Assembly (NCBI GenBank): GCA_039801085.1 | Contig: JBDRTY010000005.1 | Coordinates: forward strand, 39,651 to 103,650 | DNA from: a candidate division WOR-3 bacterium | Lineage (GTDB): Bacteria; Hydrothermota; Tepidihabitantia; Tepidihabitantales; Tepidihabitantaceae | DNA length: 64,000 nucleotides | Reading direction: 5' to 3' | Shown here: in pieces, positions 8,634 to 17,376 of the stretch | Layout: each line of letters begins with the position of its first letter | How positions within the stretch are numbered: the first letter of the stretch is position 1 | Position numbers and translations under genes: made by a program | Notes under the pieces: generated by a model | The model's database searches: none | The model's input: only the letters and a program-made list of their open reading frames with translations | What the model was told of the DNA's origin: nothing

Positions 8634-8963
8634 TTACTCAATTTCAATGCTTTCAACTGTCAGTTCATCACCGCCGGTGATTTCAGCACCGGCATTGCAG
8701 GTGCACATTTCTTCAACTGATCCGAACTCCTGTCCGCATTTCGGGCAGCGCAGGCGGAGCGGAGCCGGTCTGAATTCCAGCTCGGCACTTTCCAGTAGCG
8801 GATGATCCTTGAGCTGGTCAAAGTAAAACCGGACACATTCGGGGACAACTGAGGAATGTTCCCCAATCAGCAGGGTGATCCGCCGGATTCTGCGGGCACC
8901 GTTCTTTTCCGCTTCCCGGATTACCTGACTGATCAGGCTGCTGGTAATGGCAAACTCATGCAT
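8634..8963 (-). CDS. hypA: HypA/HybF nickel metallochaperone-like protein
   Basis: HypA delivers nickel to NiFe hydrogenase (and in some species urease). The 109-residue protein has the invariant nickel-binding N-terminus MHE and a zinc domain with Cys73-Pro-Lys-Cys76. The second half of the zinc site is Cys87-Thr-Cys89, a CxC instead of the usual CxxC. No other hyp or hydrogenase genes are in the window. It sits between the DUF2723 gene (5-base gap) and the FG-GAP gene in one operon, which does not suggest its target. Confidence 0.85.
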   Translation of the reverse strand: MHEFAITSSLISQVIREAEKNGARRIRRITLLIGEHSSVVPECVRFYFDQLKDHPLLESAELEFRPAPLRLRCPKCGQEFGSVEEMCTCNAGAEITGGDELTVESIEIE

Positions 8964-8968
8964 CCAGT

Positions 8969-11848
8969 TTAAGGCAGCGAGTGCAGCAGCCGGGCGGCAT
9001 TGGAGTCGGCAGGATGACGCCGGAGCCAGTCGGCAAGCAGCGTGCGGGCGCGGTTATAATCGTGCAGGTCGTCAACATAGAGCCGGTAGAGGACATTGAC
9101 GAGCTGCCATTCATCCGGGTACATCGCCAGCGCCTGCTGGAACATCTTCTCTGCCTCCGGATAGTTGCCCATGCCCTGAGCGATCAGACCGCGCTGGAGT
9201 ATCAGTTCGAGCCGGAGTCTGGGGTCGTCACCGGCATAGGCGAGTGCCGAATCGACCGCCATCAGTGCCGCGGAGTAGTTACTGCTCAGTGCTGAAAAGC
9301 GGGAGTAGTGATAGAAGAGGAGCATCTTCTGCGGTGCTTCCAGTTCGAAACGGAGTGCCGGTTGCAGTGTTGAGCAGGCAGCGGCATAGTTGCCGGCGCG
9401 GGCGTATTCCATTGCCAGAAGGAGGTAGGAATGGGCATAGGTGATGAGCAGGCCGCGGGTATTTTCATCCTTCTCCACGCGCGGGTCGAGCATCGATTTC
9501 ATCTTGAACTGCTCAAACAGGAGCCGGCGGGTGCGGGCGGTGTCAATCTGTCCTTCACCCGGAATCTTTTCCCGTTCGCCGACAACCCGCTGGACCAGAC
9601 CCTCCAGCCGGAGATAAGGCTGGACATCCTGCATATTGTCGGGGGAGACGGTGGTGGCGAAATAGACCGGGCTGCGGGGCTGATAACCGGGACCGAATAC
9701 CTTCGCCATGAACTCCTGCGGTGTGGACTCATAATCCTGAGGCCAGATGAGCCTCACTCCGCCGGCGGTGGCAACGATGTTGCGGATCATGATATCCTTG
9801 AGCAGGACCACCCGGTTGTTTTTGGTCACAAATCCCTGGGGCAGGCGCTCGATTTCTTCCTCGCTGAAGGAAATCGGTGCCCCCCAGCGCTTGAGCTGTT
9901 TGCAGTACCAGACGGTGTTGAGCAGTGACAGGTTGGCGACTGCCACATTTTTGCCGAAGTTCAGATCGTTGTCCGCCACGATTGAGGGCACGGTCTGCAT
10001 GAACCAGAGCGGAAAGGTGTCGTTGTCACCGTTGGTGAAGACAACCGCCTTGTCCCCCTCACAGCAGACGAGCATGTTATAGCCGTATTCAGCGGGAATC
10101 CAGTTGTGGCGCCGGGTGACGGTCTTGTAATTGAGCAGCATCGGGGCAAATCCGAAGGCAAGGAAGAGTCCGGCAACAACGGGCATCGGGGCAAATTTTT
10201 TATCCTTCAGTTCCGCATCAAGCCATTTGAGCAGGGCATAGGCGCCATTACCGATGAAGATGGTATAGAAGACAAATGAGAAGGCAAAGAAGTAGTCACG
10301 CTCGCGCACCTCCCGGAACTTGAGCTCGGGTCTGGGGTCGGAGGGGGAAAATTTCAGGTTGAGATAGGTGAGCAGTCCGAGCGAGGCGACGATGAAGGCA
10401 ACAAAGATCAGGGCGAATGATTTCTTGTCCCGCTTGAACTGATGGACCATACCCCAGATGCCGAGCAGCGGAGGAATCAGTCCCAGTATTCCCTGCCAGC
10501 CCAGCCGGAGAAAGATGCGGGGAATGTTGGTAAAGAGGACATCCAGAAAGCGCTCGTTGCCCCACTGCCAGAGGAAGTAGCGGGTGTAAAAGGCGATCTG
10601 CTCAATATAGGCGCGGAAGACATCAAAGACCGGATTGCGGTTAGCCCGCCATTCATCTTCGGTCAGAAACTGGGTCTTGCGCGGGAACAGGCGCATCGGG
10701 TCATACTGCTCCCGCTTGAGCACGCTGACGAAGTCGCGCCAGCGTGCCGGTTCCACTTCGTTGATCGCCGGATAGTGGCGGGCACGGATGAGCATGATGA
10801 ACTGGACTGTGCCGGCAAGCAGAACCAGTCCGAGGAGCAGACCAACATAGCCGGCACGCAGTTTCTTCCGGGTGTGGAGCCAGTAGAGGTAACCGCCGTA
10901 GCCGAGGATGAAGAGAATCACCAGCGCCGGCGAGCGGAACCAGCGCTCAATGAAGGCAACGGTCGGGGAGGCGAGGAAGAGGACGATGTCATCCATGAGT
11001 TTCTGTCCGGCGCCGATGTAGGCGACGAGGAAGACGCCAGCCAGAATCCCCAGCCCGTAGAGCAGAGTAAGATTTCTCTCCGAGCGCTCCATGATCCGGA
11101 TGGCATAATAAGTGCCGGCAAGGATCAGGGGCACAACGATGAAGGTGCCGGCAGAGAGCCCCATTTCATTCACGGTCAGGATCAGCAGATAGCCGACCAT
11201 GAATTCAATGAAACGCAGATGAATCACCGCCTGCCGGTCAACGAGCAGGGCGAAGATGAGCACCGCAAAGACCACGAGCATCGGAGTGAAGTGGATGCCG
11301 GTGGCGACAAAGAGCAGAAAGATGGCGGCGAGAATCTGACGGTTGTCACCGGTCCCTCTTTCCCGGCCTTCTCGCCAGACAAGCGCCAGATAGAGCACAG
11401 TCAGGGCGATGACCACACAGGGACCGTAGACTTCAGCCTCGACACAGTTATCCCAGTAGGAATAGGCAAACCCGCACATCAGGGCACCGAAGGCACCGGC
11501 AATGTGCGGTAGCCACGGGCGCCGGTTCTTTTCTGTGGCAGCGTTGATAGCAAGAATCTTGATGACGATGAGATAGAGCAGTCCGCAAGAGAAGGCACCG
11601 AACAGGGCAGGGATGAGATTTACCCGGAAGGCGATTTCCCGACCGATTGGCAGCATGGTGAAGATTCTGCCCAGCATGACAAACAGCGGTGTGCCGGGGG
11701 GATGAGGAATACCGGCAATGTAGGAGACGGCGATCAGTTCGGCACAGTCCCAGAAGGATGCGGTGGGCGCAACACTGTAGAGATAGACGCCCAGAACCAC
11801 CAGAAATATCAGGAGAAAGATAACCAGGCGCCAGCGTGATTCATTCAT
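8969..11848 (-). CDS. DUF2723 (GT117-type) polytopic membrane protein with C-terminal TPR region
   Basis: The 959-residue protein starts with the DUF2723 signature (APTASFWDCAELI followed by GIPHPPGTPLFVMLGR) and has about a dozen hydrophobic segments to residue 560, consistent with a GT-C-fold membrane glycosyltransferase; the family is often listed as glycosyltransferase family 117. Residues after about 560 form a soluble domain, and the last 170 residues look like TPR helices (PEAEKMFQQALAMYPDEWQL). I infer transfer of a sugar from a lipid-linked donor to exported proteins or glycans, which would fit the many exported proteins here, but donor and acceptor are unknown. AAAGGAG lies eight bases before ATG 11848, and a possible internal promoter lies in the end of cdaA. 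Confidence 0.85.
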   Translation of the reverse strand: MNESRWRLVIFLLIFLVVLGVYLYSVAPTASFWDCAELIAVSYIAGIPHPPGTPLFVMLGRIFTMLPIGREIAFRVNLIPALFGAFSCGLLYLIVIKILAINAATEKNRRPWLPHIAGAFGALMCGFAYSYWDNCVEAEVYGPCVVIALTVLYLALVWREGRERGTGDNRQILAAIFLLFVATGIHFTPMLVVFAVLIFALLVDRQAVIHLRFIEFMVGYLLILTVNEMGLSAGTFIVVPLILAGTYYAIRIMERSERNLTLLYGLGILAGVFLVAYIGAGQKLMDDIVLFLASPTVAFIERWFRSPALVILFILGYGGYLYWLHTRKKLRAGYVGLLLGLVLLAGTVQFIMLIRARHYPAINEVEPARWRDFVSVLKREQYDPMRLFPRKTQFLTEDEWRANRNPVFDVFRAYIEQIAFYTRYFLWQWGNERFLDVLFTNIPRIFLRLGWQGILGLIPPLLGIWGMVHQFKRDKKSFALIFVAFIVASLGLLTYLNLKFSPSDPRPELKFREVRERDYFFAFSFVFYTIFIGNGAYALLKWLDAELKDKKFAPMPVVAGLFLAFGFAPMLLNYKTVTRRHNWIPAEYGYNMLVCCEGDKAVVFTNGDNDTFPLWFMQTVPSIVADNDLNFGKNVAVANLSLLNTVWYCKQLKRWGAPISFSEEEIERLPQGFVTKNNRVVLLKDIMIRNIVATAGGVRLIWPQDYESTPQEFMAKVFGPGYQPRSPVYFATTVSPDNMQDVQPYLRLEGLVQRVVGEREKIPGEGQIDTARTRRLLFEQFKMKSMLDPRVEKDENTRGLLITYAHSYLLLAMEYARAGNYAAACSTLQPALRFELEAPQKMLLFYHYSRFSALSSNYSAALMAVDSALAYAGDDPRLRLELILQRGLIAQGMGNYPEAEKMFQQALAMYPDEWQLVNVLYRLYVDDLHDYNRARTLLADWLRRHPADSNAARLLHSLP

Positions 11849-11869
11849 CTTCTAAGCTCCTTTGGTTCA

Positions 11870-12616
11870 TTATACCTTCAAAATTGTCTGCATTAAATTA
11901 TACTTCAATTGCGATGGTGTCAAATTGATTAACAGTCGACCCCGGCGGGCAAAGCTGATGTTGCCGGTGGTCTCCGAGACGACAATGGCGACCGCATCGG
12001 TCAGGGTAGTGATACCGGCAGCAGCACGGTGGCGCATTCCCAGCCCGGGTTCGGTTTCGCCCAGCGGCAGGGTGCAGCCGGCAGCGATGATCTGGTTGCC
12101 GGAGATGATGACCGCACCGTCGTGGAGTGGGGAGGGCGGGGTGAAGATCGAGACCAGCAGTGGTGCGGAGATCCGGGCTTCGAGCCGGCTGCCGGTTTCG
12201 GTGTATTCGCGCAGTCCGATCTCCTGTTCCACGACAATCAGGGCACCGATTTTCCGCTCCTTTAACTGGGCGGCAGCGGCTACCAGTTCCTCAACCAGAG
12301 TTGAATCAGCGGTCGGGCGGAAGAGGAAACGGATCGGGCGGGCACGGCCGAATCGGGAGAGGAGGTTACGGATTTCCGGCTGGAAGAGAATGACAAACGC
12401 CACCAGCCAGACAGTAGTCAGAGAGCTGATGATGAGCCCGAGTGCCTTGAAGTCAAGCCAGCGGGCGACGGTACCGACAAGTACAAGGAAGAGCAGGGCA
12501 TAGAGCATGCGGATTGCCCGGGTGCCGCGGATAAAGCGCAGGAAGTAGTAGGTGGCGACCGTAACCAGCAGAATGTCGATAATGTCAACCGGCCGGATGC
12601 GGATAAAGGAAATCAT
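11870..12616 (-). CDS. cdaA: Diadenylate cyclase CdaA
   Basis: CdaA condenses two ATP into cyclic di-AMP. The 248-residue protein has three N-terminal membrane segments (about residues 10-80), then the DAC domain with its two signatures: Asp166-Gly-Ala (PLHDGAVI) and Arg195-His-Arg (GMRHRAAAG). Length and architecture match the CdaA/DacA class. It overlaps folP by four bases (ATGA), the same coupling seen in several phyla where cdaA and folP are neighbours. No CdaR-like or glmM gene follows here; the next gene is the DUF2723 protein. c-di-AMP usually controls potassium and osmolyte balance. Confidence 0.95.
   Translation of the reverse strand: MISFIRIRPVDIIDILLVTVATYYFLRFIRGTRAIRMLYALLFLVLVGTVARWLDFKALGLIISSLTTVWLVAFVILFQPEIRNLLSRFGRARPIRFLFRPTADSTLVEELVAAAAQLKERKIGALIVVEQEIGLREYTETGSRLEARISAPLLVSIFTPPSPLHDGAVIISGNQIIAAGCTLPLGETEPGLGMRHRAAAGITTLTDAVAIVVSETTGNISFARRGRLLINLTPSQLKYNLMQTILKV
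11888..11928 (-). promoter_or_regulatory. Possible internal promoter for the DUF2723 gene
   Basis: Within the last codons of cdaA the minus strand reads TTGACA, 15 bases, TATAAT, and a second TATAAT lies about 27 bases before the DUF2723 start codon. Spacing of the first pair is short, so strength is uncertain. Confidence 0.4.
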
Positions 12617-13812
12617 GCCCGGCTTCTATCCAACTGAATCGCCGTCAGTATCTGCAGCGCCCGCCGGACCGGTAGAACATCATGAACCCGAACGATGCTG
12701 GCGCCGTTGAGTGCTCCGACAATGCAGCTGGTGATGGTGCCTTCGAGCCGTTCTTCCGGAGGGAGATTGAGGACATGGCCGATGAATGATTTCCGCGATG
12801 GCCCGATTACAATCGGCCGGTTCAGGGTACGCAGTTCAGCAAGGCGGCGGAGGATTTCCAGATTGTGTTCCGGTTTTTTACCAAAGCCGATACCCGGGTC
12901 AACGAGCAGGTTTTCAAAGCCGACGCCGGCTTCAAGCGCCTGATGAATTGACTTCCGGAGTTCGCCGGTAATTTCCGCCATCAGGTCCTTATACACCGGA
13001 TTGCGCTGCATGGTGCGCGGGGTGCCGCGAATGTGCATCAGAATTAAGCCGGCGCTGTATCGGGCGCAGATCCGGGCAAGTGCGGGGTCAAACTTCAGTC
13101 CGGAGATGTCGTTAATGAGTGCGGCACCTTCGGCAAGTACGGTTTCAGCAACCCGGGAGCTGGTTGTATCAATCGAGATTGGCACCCGTGTCTTTTTTAC
13201 CAGCGGTTTTAGTACGGGCAGGATCCGTTTCAGCTGTTCTTCCGGAGACACCGGTTCTGCACCAGGGCGGGTGGATTCGGCACCGATATCCAGAATGTCC
13301 GCACCATCTTCCACCAGCTGATTTGCCCGTTCCAGTGCCGCATGCGGATTGAGATACCGGCCACCGTCGTAGAAGGAATCGGGGGTTATGTTGATAATGC
13401 CCATGATCAGGGTGCGGTTGAGATTCATGGTGTTGCGGCCGAGTTTAACCCGGTACTGCGGCTCGCGGGCAGCAGCAAGCAGGGTCTGGATCTCGGTGAT
13501 GAGCCGGGCAGCACATTCCGGCTGTTTCTTCAGCCGGAGGCAGATCTGTTCATACTGGCGCAGGGTGGCAAAGAGGATCGCATCGGTTTTCTTCACCCTT
13601 CCGGAGATGGCATCCCGATGCAGGGCGCAGTCCGCGCCGCAGACAAGAGCGGTCTGTTTGAGGATGTTGCCGGCTGCTACCGAGATACCGGTAATTTTGA
13701 GCGGAATGACCTCGGCTTTCTGGGCGAAGATCGCCCAGGCGCGCTGGTCAACACCCACCCGGGCGAGTTCGGAATTGAGATCGGCAGGATGGTGCAATGC
13801 AAGCAGACGCAT
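12613..13812 (-). CDS. folP: Dihydropteroate synthase with N-terminal extension
   Basis: FolP joins p-aminobenzoate to hydroxymethyl-dihydropterin diphosphate in folate synthesis. The catalytic TIM barrel begins about residue 137 with LIMGIINITPDSFYDGGRYL and includes DILDIGAESTRPGAEPV, SIDTTSS and the GPSRKSFIG phosphate-binding loop. In front is an extra domain of about 135 residues with no motif I recognise; longer DHPS proteins of this type occur in some thermophiles. I prefer ATG 13812, just after the rocD stop (13817); an alternative TTG at 13836 would overlap rocD by 20 bases and add eight residues. Its 3' end overlaps cdaA by four bases. Confidence 0.93.
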   Translation of the reverse strand: MRLLALHHPADLNSELARVGVDQRAWAIFAQKAEVIPLKITGISVAAGNILKQTALVCGADCALHRDAISGRVKKTDAILFATLRQYEQICLRLKKQPECAARLITEIQTLLAAAREPQYRVKLGRNTMNLNRTLIMGIINITPDSFYDGGRYLNPHAALERANQLVEDGADILDIGAESTRPGAEPVSPEEQLKRILPVLKPLVKKTRVPISIDTTSSRVAETVLAEGAALINDISGLKFDPALARICARYSAGLILMHIRGTPRTMQRNPVYKDLMAEITGELRKSIHQALEAGVGFENLLVDPGIGFGKKPEHNLEILRRLAELRTLNRPIVIGPSRKSFIGHVLNLPPEERLEGTITSCIVGALNGASIVRVHDVLPVRRALQILTAIQLDRSRA

Positions 13813-13816
13813 AAAG

Positions 13817-15013
13817 TTATGCAAGTATCTGAGCAATCCGTTCCAGCGCCCAGTCGATTTCGTCCCGGGTGATTACGAGCGGTGGTGCAAACCGGATTAC
13901 CTGCTTGTGGGTGTCCTTGGCAAGGATGCCGAGCTGGAGCAGTTTTTCACAGTATTCCCGGGCAGTACCAGCTTCGGGTTTAAGTTCAACACCGGTGAAC
14001 AGACCGCGTCCCCGGATCTCTTTTATTTTTTGGGAGTTTAGGGCTGCCAGCCGGTTCTGAAAATAGGTGCCCAGTTCAGCTGAGCGTTCAGGCAGTCTTT
14101 CCTCTATGATTACGCTGACGGCGGTTCTTGCGACCGCGCAGGCGAGGGGGTTGCCGCCGAAGGTTGAGCCATGATTACCAGGTACAAATACGCTCATGAT
14201 TTCGCGGGACGAAAGAACCGCGGAGATTGGCATGCAACCTCCTCCCAGCGCCTTGCCTAAAATCAGGACATCCGGTCGGGCATCTTCGTACTGGTAGCAG
14301 AAGAGGCGTCCGGTTCTGCCCAGGCCGGTCTGGATTTCATCAAGGATGAAGAGGATGTTGTGTTGATGACAGATGGCACGGGCACGCTGCAGATAGCCGT
14401 GACGGGGGACGATAATTCCGGCTTCGCCCTGAATCGGTTCCACCAGGAAGGCGACGGTGTTTTTGTCAATTGCCTGCTCGAGTGCGTCAGGGTTGTCATA
14501 GGGTATGATTTTGAAGCCCGGGGTAAACGGACCGAATCCATCCCGGTAGAGCGATTCGGTGGAGAAACTGATGATTGTTGTTGTTCGACCGTGAAAATTG
14601 TTGGCGCAGACAATGATTTCGGCCTGATCGGGCGCTACCCCCTTTTTCGTGTAGCCCCAGCGCCGGGCACACTTGATTGCGGTTTCAACCGCTTCCGCTC
14701 CCGAGTTCATCAAAAGCACCTGTTCCTGCCCCGTGATCTCACAAAGCAGCTGGCAGAGCGGACCGAGCTGATCATTGTAAAACGCCCTTGAGGTCAGGGT
14801 CAGCCGGTTTGCCTGTTCAATCAGGGTCTGAATAATGCGCGGGTGACGATGTCCCTGGTTGAGTGCCGAATAGGCGGAAAGCATATCGAGGTAACGTTTG
14901 CCTTCAACATCTTCCACCCAGGCCCCTTCACCTTTGCAGAGCACAACCGGCAGCGGGTGATAATTGTGTGCCGAGTATTTTTCTTCAAGTTGAATGTAAT
15001 CAGCGGTATTCAA
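13817..15013 (-). CDS. rocD: Ornithine aminotransferase-like class III aminotransferase
   Basis: The 398-residue enzyme belongs to fold-type I, class III aminotransferases and most resembles ornithine--oxo-acid aminotransferase, which makes glutamate semialdehyde from ornithine. The PLP-binding Lys254 (ILGKALGGG), Asp225 of DEIQTGLGRTG and the substrate-side segment ENYSAHNYHPLPV-like KYSAHNYHPLPVV at residues 12-24 fit that assignment. Acetylornithine or other omega-aminotransferase activity is an alternative. The start codon is TTG 15013 with AAAGGAG upstream. It heads the operon rocD-folP-cdaA-DUF2723-hypA-FG-GAP behind its own promoter. Confidence 0.88.
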   Translation of the reverse strand: MNTADYIQLEEKYSAHNYHPLPVVLCKGEGAWVEDVEGKRYLDMLSAYSALNQGHRHPRIIQTLIEQANRLTLTSRAFYNDQLGPLCQLLCEITGQEQVLLMNSGAEAVETAIKCARRWGYTKKGVAPDQAEIIVCANNFHGRTTTIISFSTESLYRDGFGPFTPGFKIIPYDNPDALEQAIDKNTVAFLVEPIQGEAGIIVPRHGYLQRARAICHQHNILFILDEIQTGLGRTGRLFCYQYEDARPDVLILGKALGGGCMPISAVLSSREIMSVFVPGNHGSTFGGNPLACAVARTAVSVIIEERLPERSAELGTYFQNRLAALNSQKIKEIRGRGLFTGVELKPEAGTAREYCEKLLQLGILAKDTHKQVIRFAPPLVITRDEIDWALERIAQILA

Positions 15014-15043
15014 TTCGAACTCCTTTCCTGTTTTTTAAAACTT

Positions 15044-15072
15044 ATTTTAAGCGGGCAGGGCTCAGAAGTCAA
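15044..15072 (-). promoter_or_regulatory. Promoter of the rocD operon
   Basis: On the minus strand TTGACT (15067-15072) and TAAAAT (15044-15049) are 17 bases apart, about 30 bases before the TTG start of rocD, leaving room for the AAAGGAG site. Confidence 0.7.
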
Positions 15073-15105
15073 AGATAATAGTTCTGCCGGAGTGTTTGCT
15101 GAATG

Positions 15106-17376
15106 TTATTTCAGGAGAATGATTTTACCGTTCTGGACCGAGTTCGAAGTTACTGTCTGGAGGAAGTAAATGCCAGCTGGTGTGTTGGGAACTTTCCAAT
15201 AGCGGGGACAGGGTTGATTATTTAAGACATCAGCAACGAGGACACCGGTGATCGACCAGAGCCGGAGCCGGGCACCGGGCGGAATTAACATTTGAGCCTG
15301 AGCGAGCCGGCAGATGTGAGTTGGCAGACGGATCAGATTCGTTACTTCCCCGATTCCCGGGGTTTCCTGCATTCCAGCGCGGACCACGAGCGCATAGGGC
15401 TGACGAGCAGTATAGACATTGCGTGCATAAACCCGGATTTTCCATGTGCCGGTCATAGGCCGGGCGAGTTGAATCAGTTCCTCAACATTACGCTCATCCC
15501 AAAGCACGGGATTGGGAATCGACTGGTTTAATGCGAGCTGATTGCCACGGTAGCGGTTGTGGTCTGGACTTTCCAGTTCGAGATTCAGGTCATTGACAAT
15601 GGCGATTTCGGCGTTGGGCATGGCCGCCGTGTCGGTCCAGGTCAAAACTACACGCAGTGGTTCCCGGCGGTTAATGGTAATCTCATATTCATCATATTCT
15701 CCGGTTGCCAGCCCCAAGGTTTCGTCCACAAACACCAGAGTGAGTGAGTCGTCCGGAAAGTGCATAATCCGGGAGAGGTTCAGTCTGCCCCAGCCGGTGC
15801 GGATGTCAGGGATGGTTTCCCGGCCAACAGTTGTGTCGGCGGCAGTAATGGCAAATGCCCGCATCAGCGCCGAGCTGGGTTCGCAAATGGAGTGCTCTGG
15901 GTCTGGCTGGCCGGTCGGGTGCCACCCTTCTTTCAGGTACTGACGGAGCAGAGTAAGCGCGCCGCTGACTGAGGGTGCAGCAAAGCTGGTTCCTTCCCGG
16001 ACCCGGTAGGCATTGATCCCGCCGCCATAAACGGTCCAGATGCTCTCTGCCGGTGCCACAAGATTGGGCTTGAGACGGTTGTCACGGGTTGGACCGGCAG
16101 AGGAGAGGGAGTAAATCAAATTCGCCCTGGTACCATTACCACAGCCGCCGACGGTGAGTGCATTTTTTGCACAGGCGGGGTGACCGAGTTTGTAACGGGT
16201 GCCACCGCCGTTGCCTGCTGCCCAGATTACCAGAAATTTCTTGTCCTGCCAGCAGACCGCATCCACCGAGGCATCTGCCAGCCGGTATTCGGAAAGGTAA
16301 TCCATGGTGCCGAAGGAACCGGATACCTGACGGACCGGTTCTGAAATGCCGAGGCCGAGCCGGACCGAGTCGAGCATTTCGGTGAGGTCATCAGAATAGA
16401 TATACTGACCGCTGGCGGTGCCGATGTCCAAGAAATAGATCCGGGCATCAGGTGCCATGCCCTCAAGATTGCTTTCGTTACCGTTGATTGAATCCTCTCC
16501 GGCGAGGGTGCCCGCAACTGCTGAGCCGTGATAGTTGGCACCAGCAGCGTCACCGAATGCAGCATTGTAGTAAAGTTTATAGGCGGTAATCTTGCGGTGA
16601 TCAGGATAGATGCCCGGTTGAGTCAGGGGAAAATAGGGGTCAAAGAACATGTCGTGTTCGGTGTTGATTCCGGAGTCAAACAGCCCAATGAGCATGTTCT
16701 GTCCCCGGATGCCCCAACGCCAGATGCGCCGGCTTCCAGCCGGGTCCGGTATGACGCTGTCCCAGCCAAACTGGAGGACCCACTGCACGTTGCGATTGAA
16801 TGGTACTGGATTTTCACGGGCTTGAATCCAAAAGATCCCATCCCGGGCAGCGAGGCTTTCGAGACGACGACTGCGATCATCCAGGTTGAGAGCCGAAAGG
16901 TCAAGTGTCTCAGTTCTTGCCGGTTCCCAGCAGGCGCAGGTCAGCTTGGTGACGCGGGCACCCAGTTTTCGGAGTTCCGGGGCAAATTTGTATTCCGGAA
17001 GAAATGGCCCGTGCCAGTCAATCGGCAGAGTCTGGCAGAGCAGCTCAATTGAATCAGAGGTGCAACCGGCAGGTGACCGCACCACCAGTGTCTGATAGGC
17101 GAGATAGGCGACCGGAACAAGTCCGCGGTTCTTCAGTGTGGTAAGCCAGTGGCTGTAAATTGGAGCAGTGAAGTGCAGGAGCCAGTAGCGGGAGGAGATT
17201 TCAGCTGGCGTAGTGGCGGTGCGGGTATCAATTATTTTGCCGCTTGCCAGCCGGAGATAGCGGGCGTCGGTATAGGGCTCGGGCTGGAACCGGGCACGCA
17301 CCTGGGTCCGGTTCAGGACCGGTTGAGCGAGACTGGTGGCAACCAGTACCAGCCCGAGCCCGATCCAGCGGTTCAC
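15106..17376 (-). CDS. Subtilisin-like S8 serine protease with T9SS-like C-terminal domain
   Basis: The 756-residue exported protease has a signal peptide ending near SLAQ (residue 18), a propeptide-like region to about 200, and an S8 domain with Asp234 (LFDSGIN), His283 (NYHGSAVAG), oxyanion Asn389 (AAGNGGG) and Ser464 (GTSFAAPSV). A P-domain-like beta-sandwich follows (about 535-660). The end (RLRLWSITGVL, AGIYFLQTVTS, GKIILLK) is a type IX sorting domain. It begins with GTG 17376, overlapping the aminotransferase stop by four bases (GTGA), so it is translationally coupled to an unrelated metabolic gene. Substrate unknown. Confidence 0.9.
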   Translation of the reverse strand: MNRWIGLGLVLVATSLAQPVLNRTQVRARFQPEPYTDARYLRLASGKIIDTRTATTPAEISSRYWLLHFTAPIYSHWLTTLKNRGLVPVAYLAYQTLVVRSPAGCTSDSIELLCQTLPIDWHGPFLPEYKFAPELRKLGARVTKLTCACWEPARTETLDLSALNLDDRSRRLESLAARDGIFWIQARENPVPFNRNVQWVLQFGWDSVIPDPAGSRRIWRWGIRGQNMLIGLFDSGINTEHDMFFDPYFPLTQPGIYPDHRKITAYKLYYNAAFGDAAGANYHGSAVAGTLAGEDSINGNESNLEGMAPDARIYFLDIGTASGQYIYSDDLTEMLDSVRLGLGISEPVRQVSGSFGTMDYLSEYRLADASVDAVCWQDKKFLVIWAAGNGGGTRYKLGHPACAKNALTVGGCGNGTRANLIYSLSSAGPTRDNRLKPNLVAPAESIWTVYGGGINAYRVREGTSFAAPSVSGALTLLRQYLKEGWHPTGQPDPEHSICEPSSALMRAFAITAADTTVGRETIPDIRTGWGRLNLSRIMHFPDDSLTLVFVDETLGLATGEYDEYEITINRREPLRVVLTWTDTAAMPNAEIAIVNDLNLELESPDHNRYRGNQLALNQSIPNPVLWDERNVEELIQLARPMTGTWKIRVYARNVYTARQPYALVVRAGMQETPGIGEVTNLIRLPTHICRLAQAQMLIPPGARLRLWSITGVLVADVLNNQPCPRYWKVPNTPAGIYFLQTVTSNSVQNGKIILLK

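Noticed and set aside
8481..8805. Small plus-strand frames opposite hypA
   Set aside because: They overlap the antisense of hypA and the start of the FG-GAP gene and have no independent support.
10442..11512. Long plus-strand frame opposite the DUF2723 gene
   Set aside because: Antisense to a gene with strong transmembrane and family signatures; its translation is charge-rich with no recognisable domain.
13813..13836. TTG start of folP at 13836
   Set aside because: It would overlap rocD by 20 bases; ATG 13812 lies just after the rocD stop and needs no long overlap.
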